Below are positions 42,973 to 54,300 of a DNA stretch of 64,000 nt, one piece after another (position 1 is the first letter of the stretch; the number at the start of each line of letters is the position of its first letter). The position numbers and the translations under genes are program-made. The stretch comes from Mermis nigrescens. Lineage: Eukaryota; Nematoda; Enoplea; Mermithida; Mermithidae. The notes below the pieces were generated by a model. The model saw only the letters and a list, made by a program, of their open reading frames with translations, had not been told where the DNA came from and ran no database searches. The stretch spans positions 331,399 to 395,398 of the forward strand of contig JAVLUZ010000580.1 of assembly GCA_036768485.1 (NCBI GenBank). The letters are read 5' to 3'.

Positions 42973-45301
42973 GAAAGGTACTACATCTCTTAGATTGTAA
43001 AATATGAAGTAATCCTTTAAGGTTCTCATATTGTATTGTTTCCAGTAAATTTTACATTGTTTTTAATCTTCCATGCTTATGCATTCTTCTTTTAAGGTGC
43101 TGTAAAATGCTTCAGGAGGAGGCAACTTGGATTCGGATAACTTATGAAAAGAATCTTAATATTCATTATTCATAAGGGAATTTCGCTTTGACAAGGCTTG
43201 CCTTATATGCTTTCATAAATGCATCTAAGCTAAAACCTGGGGCTACATAGGTACTGATGTCTAGAAATTTGAAAAGATATGTAGATAGGCAGAGTGTTGT
43301 GCCATTTCTCAGAATGGCTTTTGGCCATTTATTATTTTGGGGATCCTTATGCACTTGCTTTATGAGTGCTGGGAACAAGTTGCGTTTAATTAAATTCAGG
43401 TAATACTTGCCTGAGTTGAAGCCAAGGCAAGTTAACTGAGTGCAGTACCTGCGTAATTTAATTCTCAGTAAATTCAAATGATTCAGGAACCCTTTTTCGC
43501 GCCTTAAATCCCTTTCTTCATGTTCCTTATGTAGGCGATCTGATTTTGAATCTTCTGATTGAGGGCTTTAAAGATATCTTGAAAGTATGGTAAGAGTAGG
43601 GCGCTTTGCGCCTGCTGAATTTTTTCAAGATGCTGTAGCAACTGTATGATCAGTTGATCATGATCCTCGTTTATGAAACACGTTGGTTCAAATCCTGGCA
43701 CATTTGGGTTTACTGCACATGAAATGGGTTGATGCTGTCTTATAAACTGTAGTTTATCTGAACCTTTAACTTCTTTTTTAATTAAAATTGCCTCAAAGTC
43801 ATATACAGCCAGATAAGGACAGAAATGATTTTCTATTGGAATGTCAAGATGAGCCAGTTCTTCAAAAACGGTTTTCTTCAGTTGAAATACTCCACCTGGA
43901 AATTTGTGCTCTGTCTCACCTTGATTACAATGATATTTAGCATGTTCATTTAAGTATTCCGACTTTTTGAATAATCTGCTGCACATGATACACAGGTATC
44001 GCTTTGCATGCTGATCGAGATTTATGATATAGCTATAGTGTGCCTGATCAGAAGCAGTCATTGAAATATCTAAATTTAACAGTCTGTCATATTTCCTAAT
44101 CACGTTTTTCCAACAAACAGCTGTTTGCTTATCAGCATCAATATGAAAACACTGAATATCTACTTCTAACCAATTTTCTATTTTTTCCAAATCAGTATAT
44201 GGAACTCCTTCAAAATTTTCAGTGTTTGCTTGAATATTTTTATTTCGACAATACTGTACAAAAAGTCATTGAACTGCATCCGGTTCAAAATTTCCAAAAA
44301 GACATTGTGCTTAGCAATGGAAAAAGCAGAGATTGTCATTAAACTTGTGTCTGTTGCTATCTTGTGTCATGTGCAATGTATGCCTTTGATTTGTTACTTT
44401 TATCGGAAGTGAAATATCAGTGCAACCAGCATCATAATTTTTCTGAGGAGTTACAAAAAATTCTAAATTTGTTATAGCCTGAAGTCCCCATTTAGTATCT
44501 GGGCGGCTGAATTTTTCCTCAATATCGATTTCCTGAAGCTTTTCTGCTAAATTTTTCACATCATCACTGTTTCTAATTAGAACTGGCTTTCCAAGAAGGG
44601 TAAAATTATTTTTGGCATGCATACCAGTAATTGCTTACACCAGTTTCGCGATTTTTCAAAATACAACCTAAAGCTGCATCCAAGCGGAATGCCTCTTTTT
44701 CAATGTTGAAAATATCACTTAGCATATCTAAGTAATTACCGGTTCCCCAGCAATAATTATAGGTGTGCTATAGCACATCATTTATGCTTTTAGTTGTACG
44801 TATCAAATTCCAGTACTTCCTGACTTCCTCCCTAATATTATCAGAGTAGTTGGACAAATTTTCTGGAAGAAAACTGTCCTCAGGCATAACTGTAGTCTGA
44901 ACAGGCTCAATTTTTTCTAATTTGGGTCCTGGATTTGCTTTTACTAATGAGCATGCTTTCATATGAGTGTCTGAGAAAAGATCTGATGAGTTACAATAGA
45001 TGCACTTTTTTCTACGTGCTTAGTCTCAAAATGCGCACAAAGCTTTCTAGGAAGCCTAAAAAGTGATGCACATGAAGGGCAGCGATACCTTGCACCTATG
45101 TGCACAGATTCCTCATGCTCCTTTAAACTTGTTAGATCGTGTGAATGTTTTTTTACATGTTGTGCAAGTGTGCAGCTTACACTCCGGATGCTGCGATTGG
45201 TTTGAGCCGGCCTCAAAAATAGTTACTGGCATCGGCCGGTGAAGGTTATTTTTTAGCCCTTCTGAGACCAGTAACCCCAGAATTCTGACGTTTGTAGTCA
45301 T
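42860..45301 (-). pseudogene. Zinc-finger B-family DNA polymerase-like protein
   Basis: Starts at ATG 45301 and runs down to about 42860 in several frames. In order: C2H2 zinc fingers (CTTCKKTFTRSN; YRCPSCASLFRLPRKLCAHF then ETKH); a linker; NDNLCFFHC and LEVDIQCFHID; a third finger (YLCIMCSRLFKKSEYLNEHA); KFPGGVFQLKKTVFEELAHL; YLAVYDFEAIL, exonuclease motif I (D131, E133 of the 43504-44190 reading); LIKRNLFPALIKQ; CLSTYLFKFLDISTYVAPGF, the exonuclease II region; and LPPPEAFYSTLKEE, FYNLRDVVPF. Only the fingers and 3'-5' exonuclease half are present; no SLYP or DTDS polymerase motifs were found. The design differs clearly from the Polinton polymerase at 16-20 kb. Similar finger-plus-polymerase proteins occur as virus-like elements in invertebrate genomes. 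Confidence 0.65.
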
Positions 45302-45349
45302 AATTTCCAGAATGTTCCTAAACTTATATTTAAGGAATTTGAAAGAGTT

Positions 45350-45620
45350 TTAATATTTATAGACTTAGTCAGATAACAATTTTTACTCGAAAATTTCTTA
45401 TATTTATAGAGTTTTTGATATTGATAGACTTTTGATATAGTCGGAAGACAAATCTCTGCGAACAAATTTTGATATTTATAGACTTTTGATATAGTCAGAT
45501 GACAATTTTTGACAGATAATTTTTGTTATTTATAGACTTTCATCTTAGTCGGGATGACAATGTTCAGAAATAATTTTTGATATTTATAGACTTTTTGATA
45601 TAGTCAGATGCTATGCTTAA
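45350..45620 (-). promoter_or_regulatory. Tandem TATAAATA-containing repeat upstream of the polymerase
   Basis: Four to five copies of a unit of about 60-70 bp reading, on the minus strand, GACTATATCAAAAGTCTATA followed by AATATC. The copy nearest the gene has TATAAATA at 45361, 60 bases before ATG 45301. The repetition of a core promoter motif recalls viral promoter or origin repeats. Confidence 0.55.
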
Positions 45621-46533
45621 AACTCGTCACTTTTAACAGAAATGTGCATTAAATCCGCTTATATGTCCTATTTAAAACGTTAAACTCACGGGTTAAACCG
45701 TATATGTGCTGCCATCCTTTTTTGGCACTTTGCCAACAAAATCCGCCTCATAAATAACTTTAACTTTTCAAAAACAACTGAAATCGTGCATGTGGTTACG
45801 TGTTGGACTGTTGTTTGCTTTGTTTGCGGTTCGATTCCCACTATCCCACACTTTTTTCTTTTCGCGGAGGTAGCCGAAGGCGGTCACCCGCATGGCGCCC
45901 CTAAGTAGAAAAGATAGGGAGAATCGTCCTATGTTATAACGTATGGCGCCCCCAAAATGCGGGCGGGGAGGGTCTCCTTACTACTCAAGTGATATTTATT
46001 TGTTCTCGGGTTATGTTGGAGACTCAATTTTTTCATAAATCTTTATCGTAATATCTGAGTAATATTAGAATAACGAATCCGACTAAAGTCTTCTTTACAC
46101 TCTGTGGTTGTGTAAGGTTTACACTGCATATTAACTTTAGTTTTAGAGCCTTGTAGGAGCTCAATTTTTTATGCAAATGCTCTACATTAAATCAGAATTG
46201 GGAATCTGACTGTTAGTTTTCTCTACACCTAGTAGTTGTGTAAAGTTTGCACTATTCATTTATTGTTAATATGTAGTTTACTACAAATTTATTTTACTTC
46301 AAAATCTTAGCATTAGTGTTCCTTACACTTAATATTTGCGTAAAGTTTTTGAGTTTTTGCTGAAAAACCTTGATCTGTTCAAATAATGTAAGGTTGTCTT
46401 GTTTAAAAAGGGTAATGCTGATGTTGAGAACGATATTGTTTTCCACGTTCTTGGACTGCTGTCATTATTGTGGCATGTTACTGTATGTGTTTACTGACTG
46501 ATGTACTGAAATCATGCTAATTAAAAGTAGGGT
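45621..46533. other. Intergenic, with a weak tRNA-like B box
   Basis: Near 45785-45850 there is TGGTTACGTGTTGG and, 25 bases later, GGTTCGATTCC, a good RNA polymerase III B box. Flanking sequence does not fold into a complete acceptor stem, so it is at most a tRNA-derived SINE or pseudo-tRNA. GC-rich CATGGCGCCC repeats follow at 45890-45960. The rest is AT-rich. Confidence 0.35.
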
Positions 46534-47339
46534 ACTAGCAAGGAAAAATGCTCCGATGGAACAAAAAAGATGAATATACTTGGAATTGTGGATTATTAAG
46601 GATGTAAAAGGAGGGGACTAGGAATAATCTACCTAAAGTCGCGAAATCTGCTAAAAATCACACTTTCTCTAAGCAACGCAAAAAATCGAAGTATATTCTG
46701 CGGCCTCTGAGAAGTTTCTTTTTTAAATAATGTCCAAAGTTTCAAATAAGAGTGTATAAACGAAATCTATAATGGTTACTTATTTTAATTGCTGGCAAGT
46801 AGCAACGCTGACTAGCTTCGTAGCATATGTATCCTGATTGATAGAAAACTATGTGGTATTGTATTTAAAGTTGTTCTATTTTGTTATGACCATTATAGCA
46901 AGCAAAGCAGGGGCCGATTTATTAGTGCACACAATCGTTACGGGAATGCTGTACCTACAGTTAGTCTGTTTCAAGTCAACTTACGCGTTTCCAACTGTTT
47001 TAAACCAACAATTTCTTCAATTGTCTTGGATGCATCGATGTTTGCTTTTTCATTCAATTGGCTTAGTCAGACTGTTAGTTTACTCAATATGATTTCCCAT
47101 AGCTACTGCATAGCTAACGTGCTACTTTTTCAATTATTTTTATGGTTAAATATTTATTTTAATCTGTTGGCCGCAGAATATACTTCGATTTTTTGCGTTG
47201 CTTAGAGAAATGTGATTTTTAGCAGATTTTGCGACTTTGGGTAGATTTTTCCTAGTCCCCTCCTTTTACATCCTTAATAATCCTCTAATCCAAGTATATT
47301 CATCTTTTTTGTTCCATCGGAGCATTTTTCTTTGCTAGT
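46534..47339. mobile_element. Foldback element with 172-bp inverted repeats
   Basis: The left arm (46534-46705, ACTAGCAAGGAAAAATGCTC to TTCTGCGGCC) is the near-exact inverse of the right arm (47169-47339). The central 460 bp has no supported gene; an 84-codon reading at 46838-47092 matches nothing. Target duplication not evident. Confidence 0.7.
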
Positions 47340-48171
47340 TGATATATGACTGTTGTTTTGTTTGTTGACTTGATAGATACACTGATGATGTTTGTAGCAA
47401 ACTGGATAAAATTTGATGGGAAATAAAAGCAGCATAGTAAAATAGCATTAAAGGACAATGGTCCGGACTAGTCCTTTTTTAAAGGATCACAGTCTTGACC
47501 GTAGTCCGGTAGTCTCTAAAATTGGGTTTATAGTCCGGAATATAGTCCGGGAATCTTTTTTTCCCCGACTTTTGCCAACGCTAGGCATAGCTGGCTAAGC
47601 AGCCCGCATATACATTACATAACCCAGCGAGTTAATCTAAAGAACCACCGAAACGATTTCAAAAAAGTAAAGTTTTCTAAATACAAAGCAAAAGACATAA
47701 ACTAATTTGCCAAAAAAAACTTTCAATTTGTTATCACTACAGTATGCCATATAGCAAAAATTGCTTAAATTTCAAAATAGCCGCATTGTTTACTACATAG
47801 TTTCTGACATTATACTGAAAACTGGCAAAATACTTGCGTTATAGCATCCTCTAAAATGATCATTTTTTTGGCTTTTTCTTCTAAGCCCGCCATTCACTCT
47901 ACAAAAGCATTTTGAATTTTTTCCAATATGGCTGCCCCCATAAGCTATTCTTATCATGCGCCAAAGGCTGTATATTATTGAATGTCTGAGCTCAATTTGA
48001 AAAGCGTGTGAAGTTAGCTTTCGAATGATTACTCCATCGTCTAATTTATTCAAAAATTCGCATTTTTAATTTTTAGCCATTGTAGAGATCACTCTACACA
48101 CCGTTTTGCCGCATTGGTTCAATGCAAAATTCCATTTCTTTTGCGCTACATTGTACCTATATACCTACGAC
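47340..48171. other. Intergenic, TAGTCCGG-rich stretch
   Basis: TAGTCCGG recurs several times at 47460-47560. An 86-codon minus reading (47793-48053) matches nothing I recognise. CCTACGAC (48164-48171) is the target duplication of the next MITE. Confidence 0.4.
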
Positions 48172-48446
48172 CATACGTGGGCAGCAAGAAAATTCTGGTG
48201 GAGGGGGGGTGCAAGATTTTTTTGAAGGTCGAAAAATGGACTTAAAAATGGTGGTGTGGCGATAAAAACACCATTTTTCGACGTTTCTCATCATGCACTA
48301 TCCATTGGCATCAAAAAATTGCGAAAAAAACGAAAAAAATTTTCAAAAATTGAATTCTGTGAGGGGGGGGGGGTATTTTGATTTCTGGGGGGTATTTTGG
48401 TTTCTGGGGGGTATGCATACCCCCCAAACCCCCACGCCCAGGTGTG
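48172..48446. mobile_element. MITE of the CAYAYSTGGGC family, copy 3
   Basis: 275 bp, CATACGTGGGCAGC to CCCACGCCCAGGTGTG, flanked by CCTACGAC and CCTATGAC (48447-48454), an 8-bp target duplication with one mismatch. Confidence 0.8.
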
Positions 48447-48454
48447 CCTATGAC

Positions 48455-49767
48455 CGTTTTGCCCAGATGTACAATTCTGTGCTCAATTTCCATACTCACG
48501 TACGCGACCAATAAGCTTAACGCTATAGTGAGTCAGCCCAGGCCCACCTTCCCCCAAAAATTATCATATTTTCATTTCCTTTCCCATAAATATTTTCAAT
48601 AAAAATCCGGGATAGTAAAATGAGCACTCGGGCTCAATGTGACTTGACTACGAATCGGTATGTGTGTTATCATATCTAACGTGTACTCAAAGTCATATGT
48701 CTGTGTCTCATATTTGTGCCTATCTCGTTTGTACATTCCTTTACCGTAAGCTTTGCCCATAGGCCTATTGTTATTCTCGTAGATCCATTCCGTGTTTCTT
48801 TGTCCACTTTGATACGCCTCTTTTTTTTGTATTGTTTAAAACTGCGTGCGAGTGCAATTTGGACGACACTTTGAGAATTTTTCATTTTTACATTGAGCTT
48901 CCTGAGCCTAAGAGCCTTCTTACAGCTTCCACACTGTGCGTCTCTTCTTTTCCGTGCGTTGAGTAGACTCCACATGTAGTCCTTAGTTTTTCTGCATGGC
49001 TGCACAATTTTGTCGTGTTTTCGTCACACAGTGGCAAGTTTCTTTTCGCTCTTGCGCATTTGTTTTATTATTTGAGTGCGCCAATTTAGCATTTATTGTA
49101 TGCCTCTGGCAGGGCTTTTTGCCCTCTGTTAAATACATTGTTTGATTTATCCGATTAGCTTAATACAACTGTCGGCAGCATGCATCCTTCATGCTGTCGC
49201 ATTTTTTATTGCTTCACAATTTTCTGTCCAAAAATATTGTAAAAATTAATTATTTAATTAACGATGTTGGGCTTGGTTGAATTTCCGTGCGGCTGAAATT
49301 CTGTCCTTGTGCTACACTATTCTTAGGAACCCTCAACATTTTCAAGCACCAGAATTTGGTCCCAAAACAAGTTAAATAATAATCTTTTTGAGTTCTCAAT
49401 TAGGTTACCGGGGAACTTACTTTTTTAAGTACTTAATCTCCAAGGGGTTAAGTAAGTAAGTTTCACTATGTGCGTGCGTAGAGGGCCGGGCTACCCTGAC
49501 AAGCTGGGCCGCTTACCCCCAAGTCGCCGGCTGGTGATCAACCCCCTAAAAAGGGCCATTACCCCCGTGTGAGTGCATAAGCTTAAGTCGAGCTAAATAA
49601 GCGAAGTGAATGTAGCATTCACACTATATTTACATTGAAGGTCATTTATGATGACCGGCCGAGCTAAGATCATTTCATTTTCTGCCTAAAATTTTCAAAA
49701 AATTTTTTCACTTTGTGTAACCATACAATGTTCGTGTGCATTCTTAACATTTTACTGTTCGAGATTA
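48455..49767. other. Upstream region of retroelement copy 2
   Basis: No gene supported. A 109-codon minus reading (48676-49005) is basic and Cys-containing but unmatched. A GC-richer stretch at 49480-49580 (GGGCCGGGCTACCCTGACAA) may be the element's leader. No LTR boundary could be fixed. Confidence 0.4.
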
Positions 49768-51800
49768 GTGTTTGCTATGCCAGGCAAGAAAGTAGGCGGA
49801 AAAAATGCTAAACTGGGGAAGAAAACCCCGGATAAGTCGTCTAAGCAGGCTAGTACCCAGAAATCCTCTTGTAATTCGTCTAATGACTCAGATTCCGATC
49901 ATAGCGCCAATGCACAAAACTGTGCAAGCGCAGACAGCGTTGTGAATGCAAATCAGATGCTGAGTGTCCAAAATCAGGACACAAGTGTTGACTCTTTGCA
50001 AGCCAACCAAGTTGCAAACGATGACAATATCACTCTTTGCCAAATTTTGAACAAAACGACGATTCCTAATCCGCAACAATCGGTTTACGACACAAATGTG
50101 AATCGGATTATCGAAAATCGCGTTTCAGATAATCTTTTGAATGCAATGTTTGCTCATATGCAAGAATTAGAAAGTTGTCTCAAACGTATAGCTGTTGAAC
50201 ATGTGCATGCACAGCAGCAAAATGAAAATTCTGCAAATCCTGTTTTGCAGCCTACCGAGTTACAACCGGCCCCCATTGTCACTGCAAACGCGGACCAGCA
50301 GCATTTAGCTTGTTTTGCGAATGCTGACTCGGATTCGCGCGTTCAGCTTCCAATGTCAACGCCCATCCATCGTTTGTCAGCATCAGTGCGTCCAAATCAG
50401 CAAATCACGCTGCGTTCATCGCGTCCCACCATCACTGTAAACGCTGAGCAGCATCATTTAGCTGGCTTTGCAAATGTTGAATTGTCTCCATGAGTAGAGA
50501 TTGTCTCGCCAGCCGTTCTGCCGGCCCTGAACCAAACTAATCCAGTTAATGCTGAATTACCACCACTTCATGCAATGCATATTCCGCAAAATCAAATTTT
50601 TGGGTTTGAATACAAGTGCATCGATCCCACCGGATCAGATACCACCTCAGAATCAGGAGAACCAAAGAGTTCACTATCCGGATCAAGCTACTGACTCTAC
50701 CGGAAAGTCCTAGGCGTCATAGATCTCAATCACAACAATCACGGCGTCGCCACTGTGATGCTTTGTCTGATAGCTCAGAGAATGCAGGTATTCGCTACCT
50801 AGCTGACTCTATGAACAGAGGTCCATTTTCGCAACAAATTCAGTTCACGATAGCCAATAAAAATTTTTCAAAGTAAAAAAACAGACATTTGTGGATTTTT
50901 TCACAAATAAGAGCGATTAGCAATTGGCTATAGAGTTGATGAAAGATCGTGTCTTGATTTGTTGCCCTCTTTTTTTGATACCTATACGACTCGATTCTTT
51001 TGTTTCCTACCCAACAATGTTCGTCAATCATATGAAGACACGAAACGAGCATTAATTGCAGAGTTTTGTCCCTTTGACACAGATACATTGTTTGATAGAT
51101 TTCTTTAGCGCAAACAGCTCCCATCGGAGTCTGTAAACGCATATTTTTTGGCGTTACGCGAAGATCTCATTTGTGCTCAACCAGAAATCCAGGTTGATTT
51201 AATAGCTTTTGATAAAATGTTTTGGCATCACCTCAGAAAAGGGATGAATCAAGAAATCGCAAAAGAAGTTTACAATAGAGCGCCCGAAGCACCGCTACAA
51301 GATTTCCTTCATGCTGCACGCTGCATACAGTTTGCGAACCTACAGTATGCTCTAGCTAAGCAGCCTACACCGTATTAACCAGCAACAGCCGCTGCAGTAT
51401 CTAGTAGCGTGTTGCCAAGAAAAATAATTTTCGTCATTCAACGTATAGTCAGAATGAGACCTCCCATCAATATATGTCTTTTTGTCAAGCGCGTCCAGAG
51501 ACATCTAATGCTTCAACACAACCATACTGCGTGTATTGCAAACACATGGGCCACACCAGAGATGAATGTTTTCGGCGCCTACAAAACAATCAAAATTATT
51601 GCAACAGCAAGGCTAACAATTCCCGTGAGTATGCATATTGTCATTGTAGCCAATCTAGGCCATTGTTTCAAAATAACCCATCATCATCGCGTCCAAACTA
51701 CCATAGCCTACATAACTCTTGTGTGTTTCAAAACTCACAATATCCATCTGCGTCTCATAATTACGACTCCCGTCAAGATTTTTGATGTCGGAGTAATGAT
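49768..51800 (+). pseudogene. gag: Gag of Gypsy-type retroelement, copy 2
   Basis: A long N-terminal part (49768-50493, 241 codons) starting MFAMPGKKVGGKNAKLGKKT is basic, then Asn/Gln-rich. After a TGA the frame continues with Pro/Asn-rich sequence. The capsid-like part (50880-51378) is broken at first, then reads YFLALREDLICAQPEIQVDL and MFWHHLRKGMNQEIAKEV. The C-terminal part (51474-51785) has a CCHC zinc knuckle, CVYCKHMGHTRDEC. About 670 codons in all, unusually long for a Gypsy gag because of the N-terminal region. At least four breaks are present. Confidence 0.75.
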
Positions 51801-52240
51801 TTTTGGTAAAATTACGGTAATAGCCAAAACTACCGTAATTCTTACAGTAATATGCGGTATTACAACAATAAGAGAAATATGTATGCAAACAATAGTTTTG
51901 CAGAACATTCTAAGAATTTTCGCCAGCCTAATGACGCATATCGACAATTTCTGCAGCAACCTATGCATTCTAACGTTCCAGCTATTTCATACTTGGTATC
52001 TTCCACTCCCACCATTTCTTTTCCCCCACCGCTTCTGACCCTATCAACGAATAATATCAAAGATGTCATCACTTTGTCTGTTTCAACTTCCGATAATTCA
52101 GAACAGCTTTTTGCATCCCAAGCTTTTCTCAAAGAACATCATTGATTATAGAAACGTTTAGCAGTCTACAAAAAGCTAAATTTGCAGGTCAAAACTCAGG
52201 ATGTTGCTAACAAAACCACAGTAGCCATGCATCTACGAAT

Positions 52241-52855
52241 TTGCCCACAATAATAGTGCAAATCAATGGAGTAAAGCTCCCTGCATTAATTGACACAGGA
52301 TCACAAGTTACAATGATGACTATGAGTGCTTTTCTGCGCTTAGGTTTCCAATTGCCACCAAAGCAAGCAGCGCAAGTTGTTCATGGAATCGGAAAAATGA
52401 CAGCAACAGTGCATTTCACCTATTTCATGCTAATCACAGTTGCAGAACAAACTACTCCAGCTGTTGTCTCAATCATCGATGATTTACCGGAAGATCTGCT
52501 TCTAGGCCTCGATTTTTGCAAACAAGCCTTACTGTTTGTCAACACAGTCGAAGATTGTGCGTTTGCCAATGGTTTTTGTGTCGAATTACTCTCCGCAAAT
52601 AACAAAAAACATTTATGCGTAAACCCTGATACGCAAATTGCGTGTCCACTTTGTGCATGCGTAACTGTTACCAAATCAATTGTCATTCAAGCGCGTTATG
52701 AAGTTGTGACACCCGGATATGTTTGTTGCTATCAATTAAATGCTGAAATAGTTGTTTTCGAACCTGATAATGATTTCATGCTAAGCAAATCATTGTTTGT
52801 CGCACCAGCTATCATCGATACATCATTTCCTGTTTTTCCCCCTTTGCATCTGTAA
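52241..52855 (+). pseudogene. pro: Retroelement aspartic protease, copy 2
   Basis: An open 204-codon reading with NGVKLPALIDTGSQVTMM (DTG catalytic motif), VVHGIGKMTATV and LPEDLLLGLDFCKQALLF, then a Cys-rich tail running toward reverse transcriptase. The protease domain itself is intact and aligns with the copy at 31.9 kb, which lacks this tail. Confidence 0.8.
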
Positions 52856-53940
52856 TACGACTGAATCACCTATCACCATTGATATCGAAGAATTCGTCGG
52901 TTGCCTAACAACTGAAGCTGAAAACATGTCTCATGTCGCCCTATCGACGATCAACAAAGCCTTAAACGGCTAGGCAATAAATGCTCATCAGCAACAACAA
53001 GTTCGTGATTTATGTCACTTTTATTCCTTCATTTTCGCCCTAAGAGGAGAGCCCCTAGGCCAAACGCCACTCATGAAACATCACATAGATACGGGTGATA
53101 ATCCCCCAGTCACAGGAAAAACGTCTCACGTCAAACATTCGCGTCTAAAAGCGATGCAAGCAGTTATTGATGAAATGTTAGCTGATAAAGTGATTAGTCC
53201 AACTACAAGCCCATGGGCTAGTCCGTTATTCCTAATCGGTAAAAAGGATGGTTCTTTACGCCCAGTTGAAGATTATCGTCGCCTAAATGAAGTGACCAAG
53301 ACCCAAGTGTATCCGTTACCTCAAATCGAAGATTATTTTGATGCTCTTTGATTGGCAGCGTATTTTTCTACGCTAGATTTCAAATCAGGCTATTGGCAAA
53401 TCCCGTTAGAAAAAGAATCACGGGAGAAAACGGCTTTTATTTGCCCAGTTGGTCATTATGAATTCAATGTGTTACCTGTTGGTCTCAATAATGCGCCAGC
53501 AGACTTTCAGCGCTTAATGTAATTAGTTCTAGCAGGACTAAACTGGAACATGTGCCTAGTTTACATCAACAATATCATTGTTTTTTCGCGAACTTTTCCA
53601 GAACATCTGCAACTCTTAGAGAAAATTTTTAAGGCCTCAAGTGACGCAGATCTGTGCATTAAGCCTGACAAATGCTATTTTGCCTATCAAGAAGTGCAAT
53701 TTTTAGGGTATAAAACTAGTTCTTTTGGGATCGCGCCAGATCCCACAAAAAATGCAGATGTGCGAAGCAATCTGACTCCGAAAAATGTGAAAGTCGTACG
53801 AAAATTCCTTGGACTTGTTCATTGGTTCAAAAAGTTTGTAAAGGATCTCGCGAAAATAGCTAAGCCACTTTTCAGGCTATTGCAAAAAAGATATACCTTT
53901 TGTTTGGACCGAAAAGCATCAGGAAGCTTTCGAAAAAATT
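52856..53940 (+). pseudogene. pol: Retroelement reverse transcriptase, catalytic residues lost
   Basis: Reads HHIDTGDNPPV, VISPTTSPWASPLFLIGKKD, VEDYRRLNEVT and YPLPQIEDYFDAL, then TGA, then [17 protein letters not shown] (motif A aspartate kept), [19 protein letters not shown] with a following TAA, then CLVYINNIIVFS. The catalytic YxDD box is YINN (53562-53573): both aspartates are asparagines, each one G-to-A change away. The thumb (QFLGYKTSSFGIAPDPTKNA) and connection (VRKFLGLVHWFKKFVKDLAK) follow. It cannot be active. Confidence 0.85.
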
Positions 53941-54300
53941 AAAGATGCTTTCACTTCTCCACCAATCCTACAATTGCCGAAGATTGACGACAAACATCAG
54001 TTCATTTTGACAACTGATGCCAGCAACTATGTTTTAGGTGCAATTCTCACCCAGAAGCATCTGCCGTCGGGTAACAGCTTCATGCTCAGCTATTCAAGCC
54101 GAGTCTTGAATTTGGCTGAGTGCAATTACGCCACGTCAGAGAAAGAAGCTCTAGCCATAGTATGGGCCATTAAATACTATCGCCACTATCTCTACGGAAC
54201 CGAATTTGTGGTTGAAACCGACAACCAAGCTCTCAAATGGCTAATCAACGTCAAAGATCCATTTAGTCGTCTTCGAATATGGGACTTAAGCTTCAAGAAT
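53941..54300 (+). pseudogene. pol: Retroelement RNase H
   Basis: Reads FILTTDASNYVLGAILTQKH, SSRVLNLAECNYATSEKEAL, AIVWAIKYYRHYLYGTEF and ETDNQALKWL. The catalytic D (TDAS), E (SEKEAL) and second D (TDNQAL) of Gypsy RNase H are present. A frame change near 54290 moves into the LQEYMYKIVYVPDAYNY end. Confidence 0.8.

Noticed and set aside
48676..49005. 109-codon basic minus reading
   Set aside because: It has a CGSCKK motif but nothing else; no second cysteine pair in register and no related copy in the window, so it is not called a gene.
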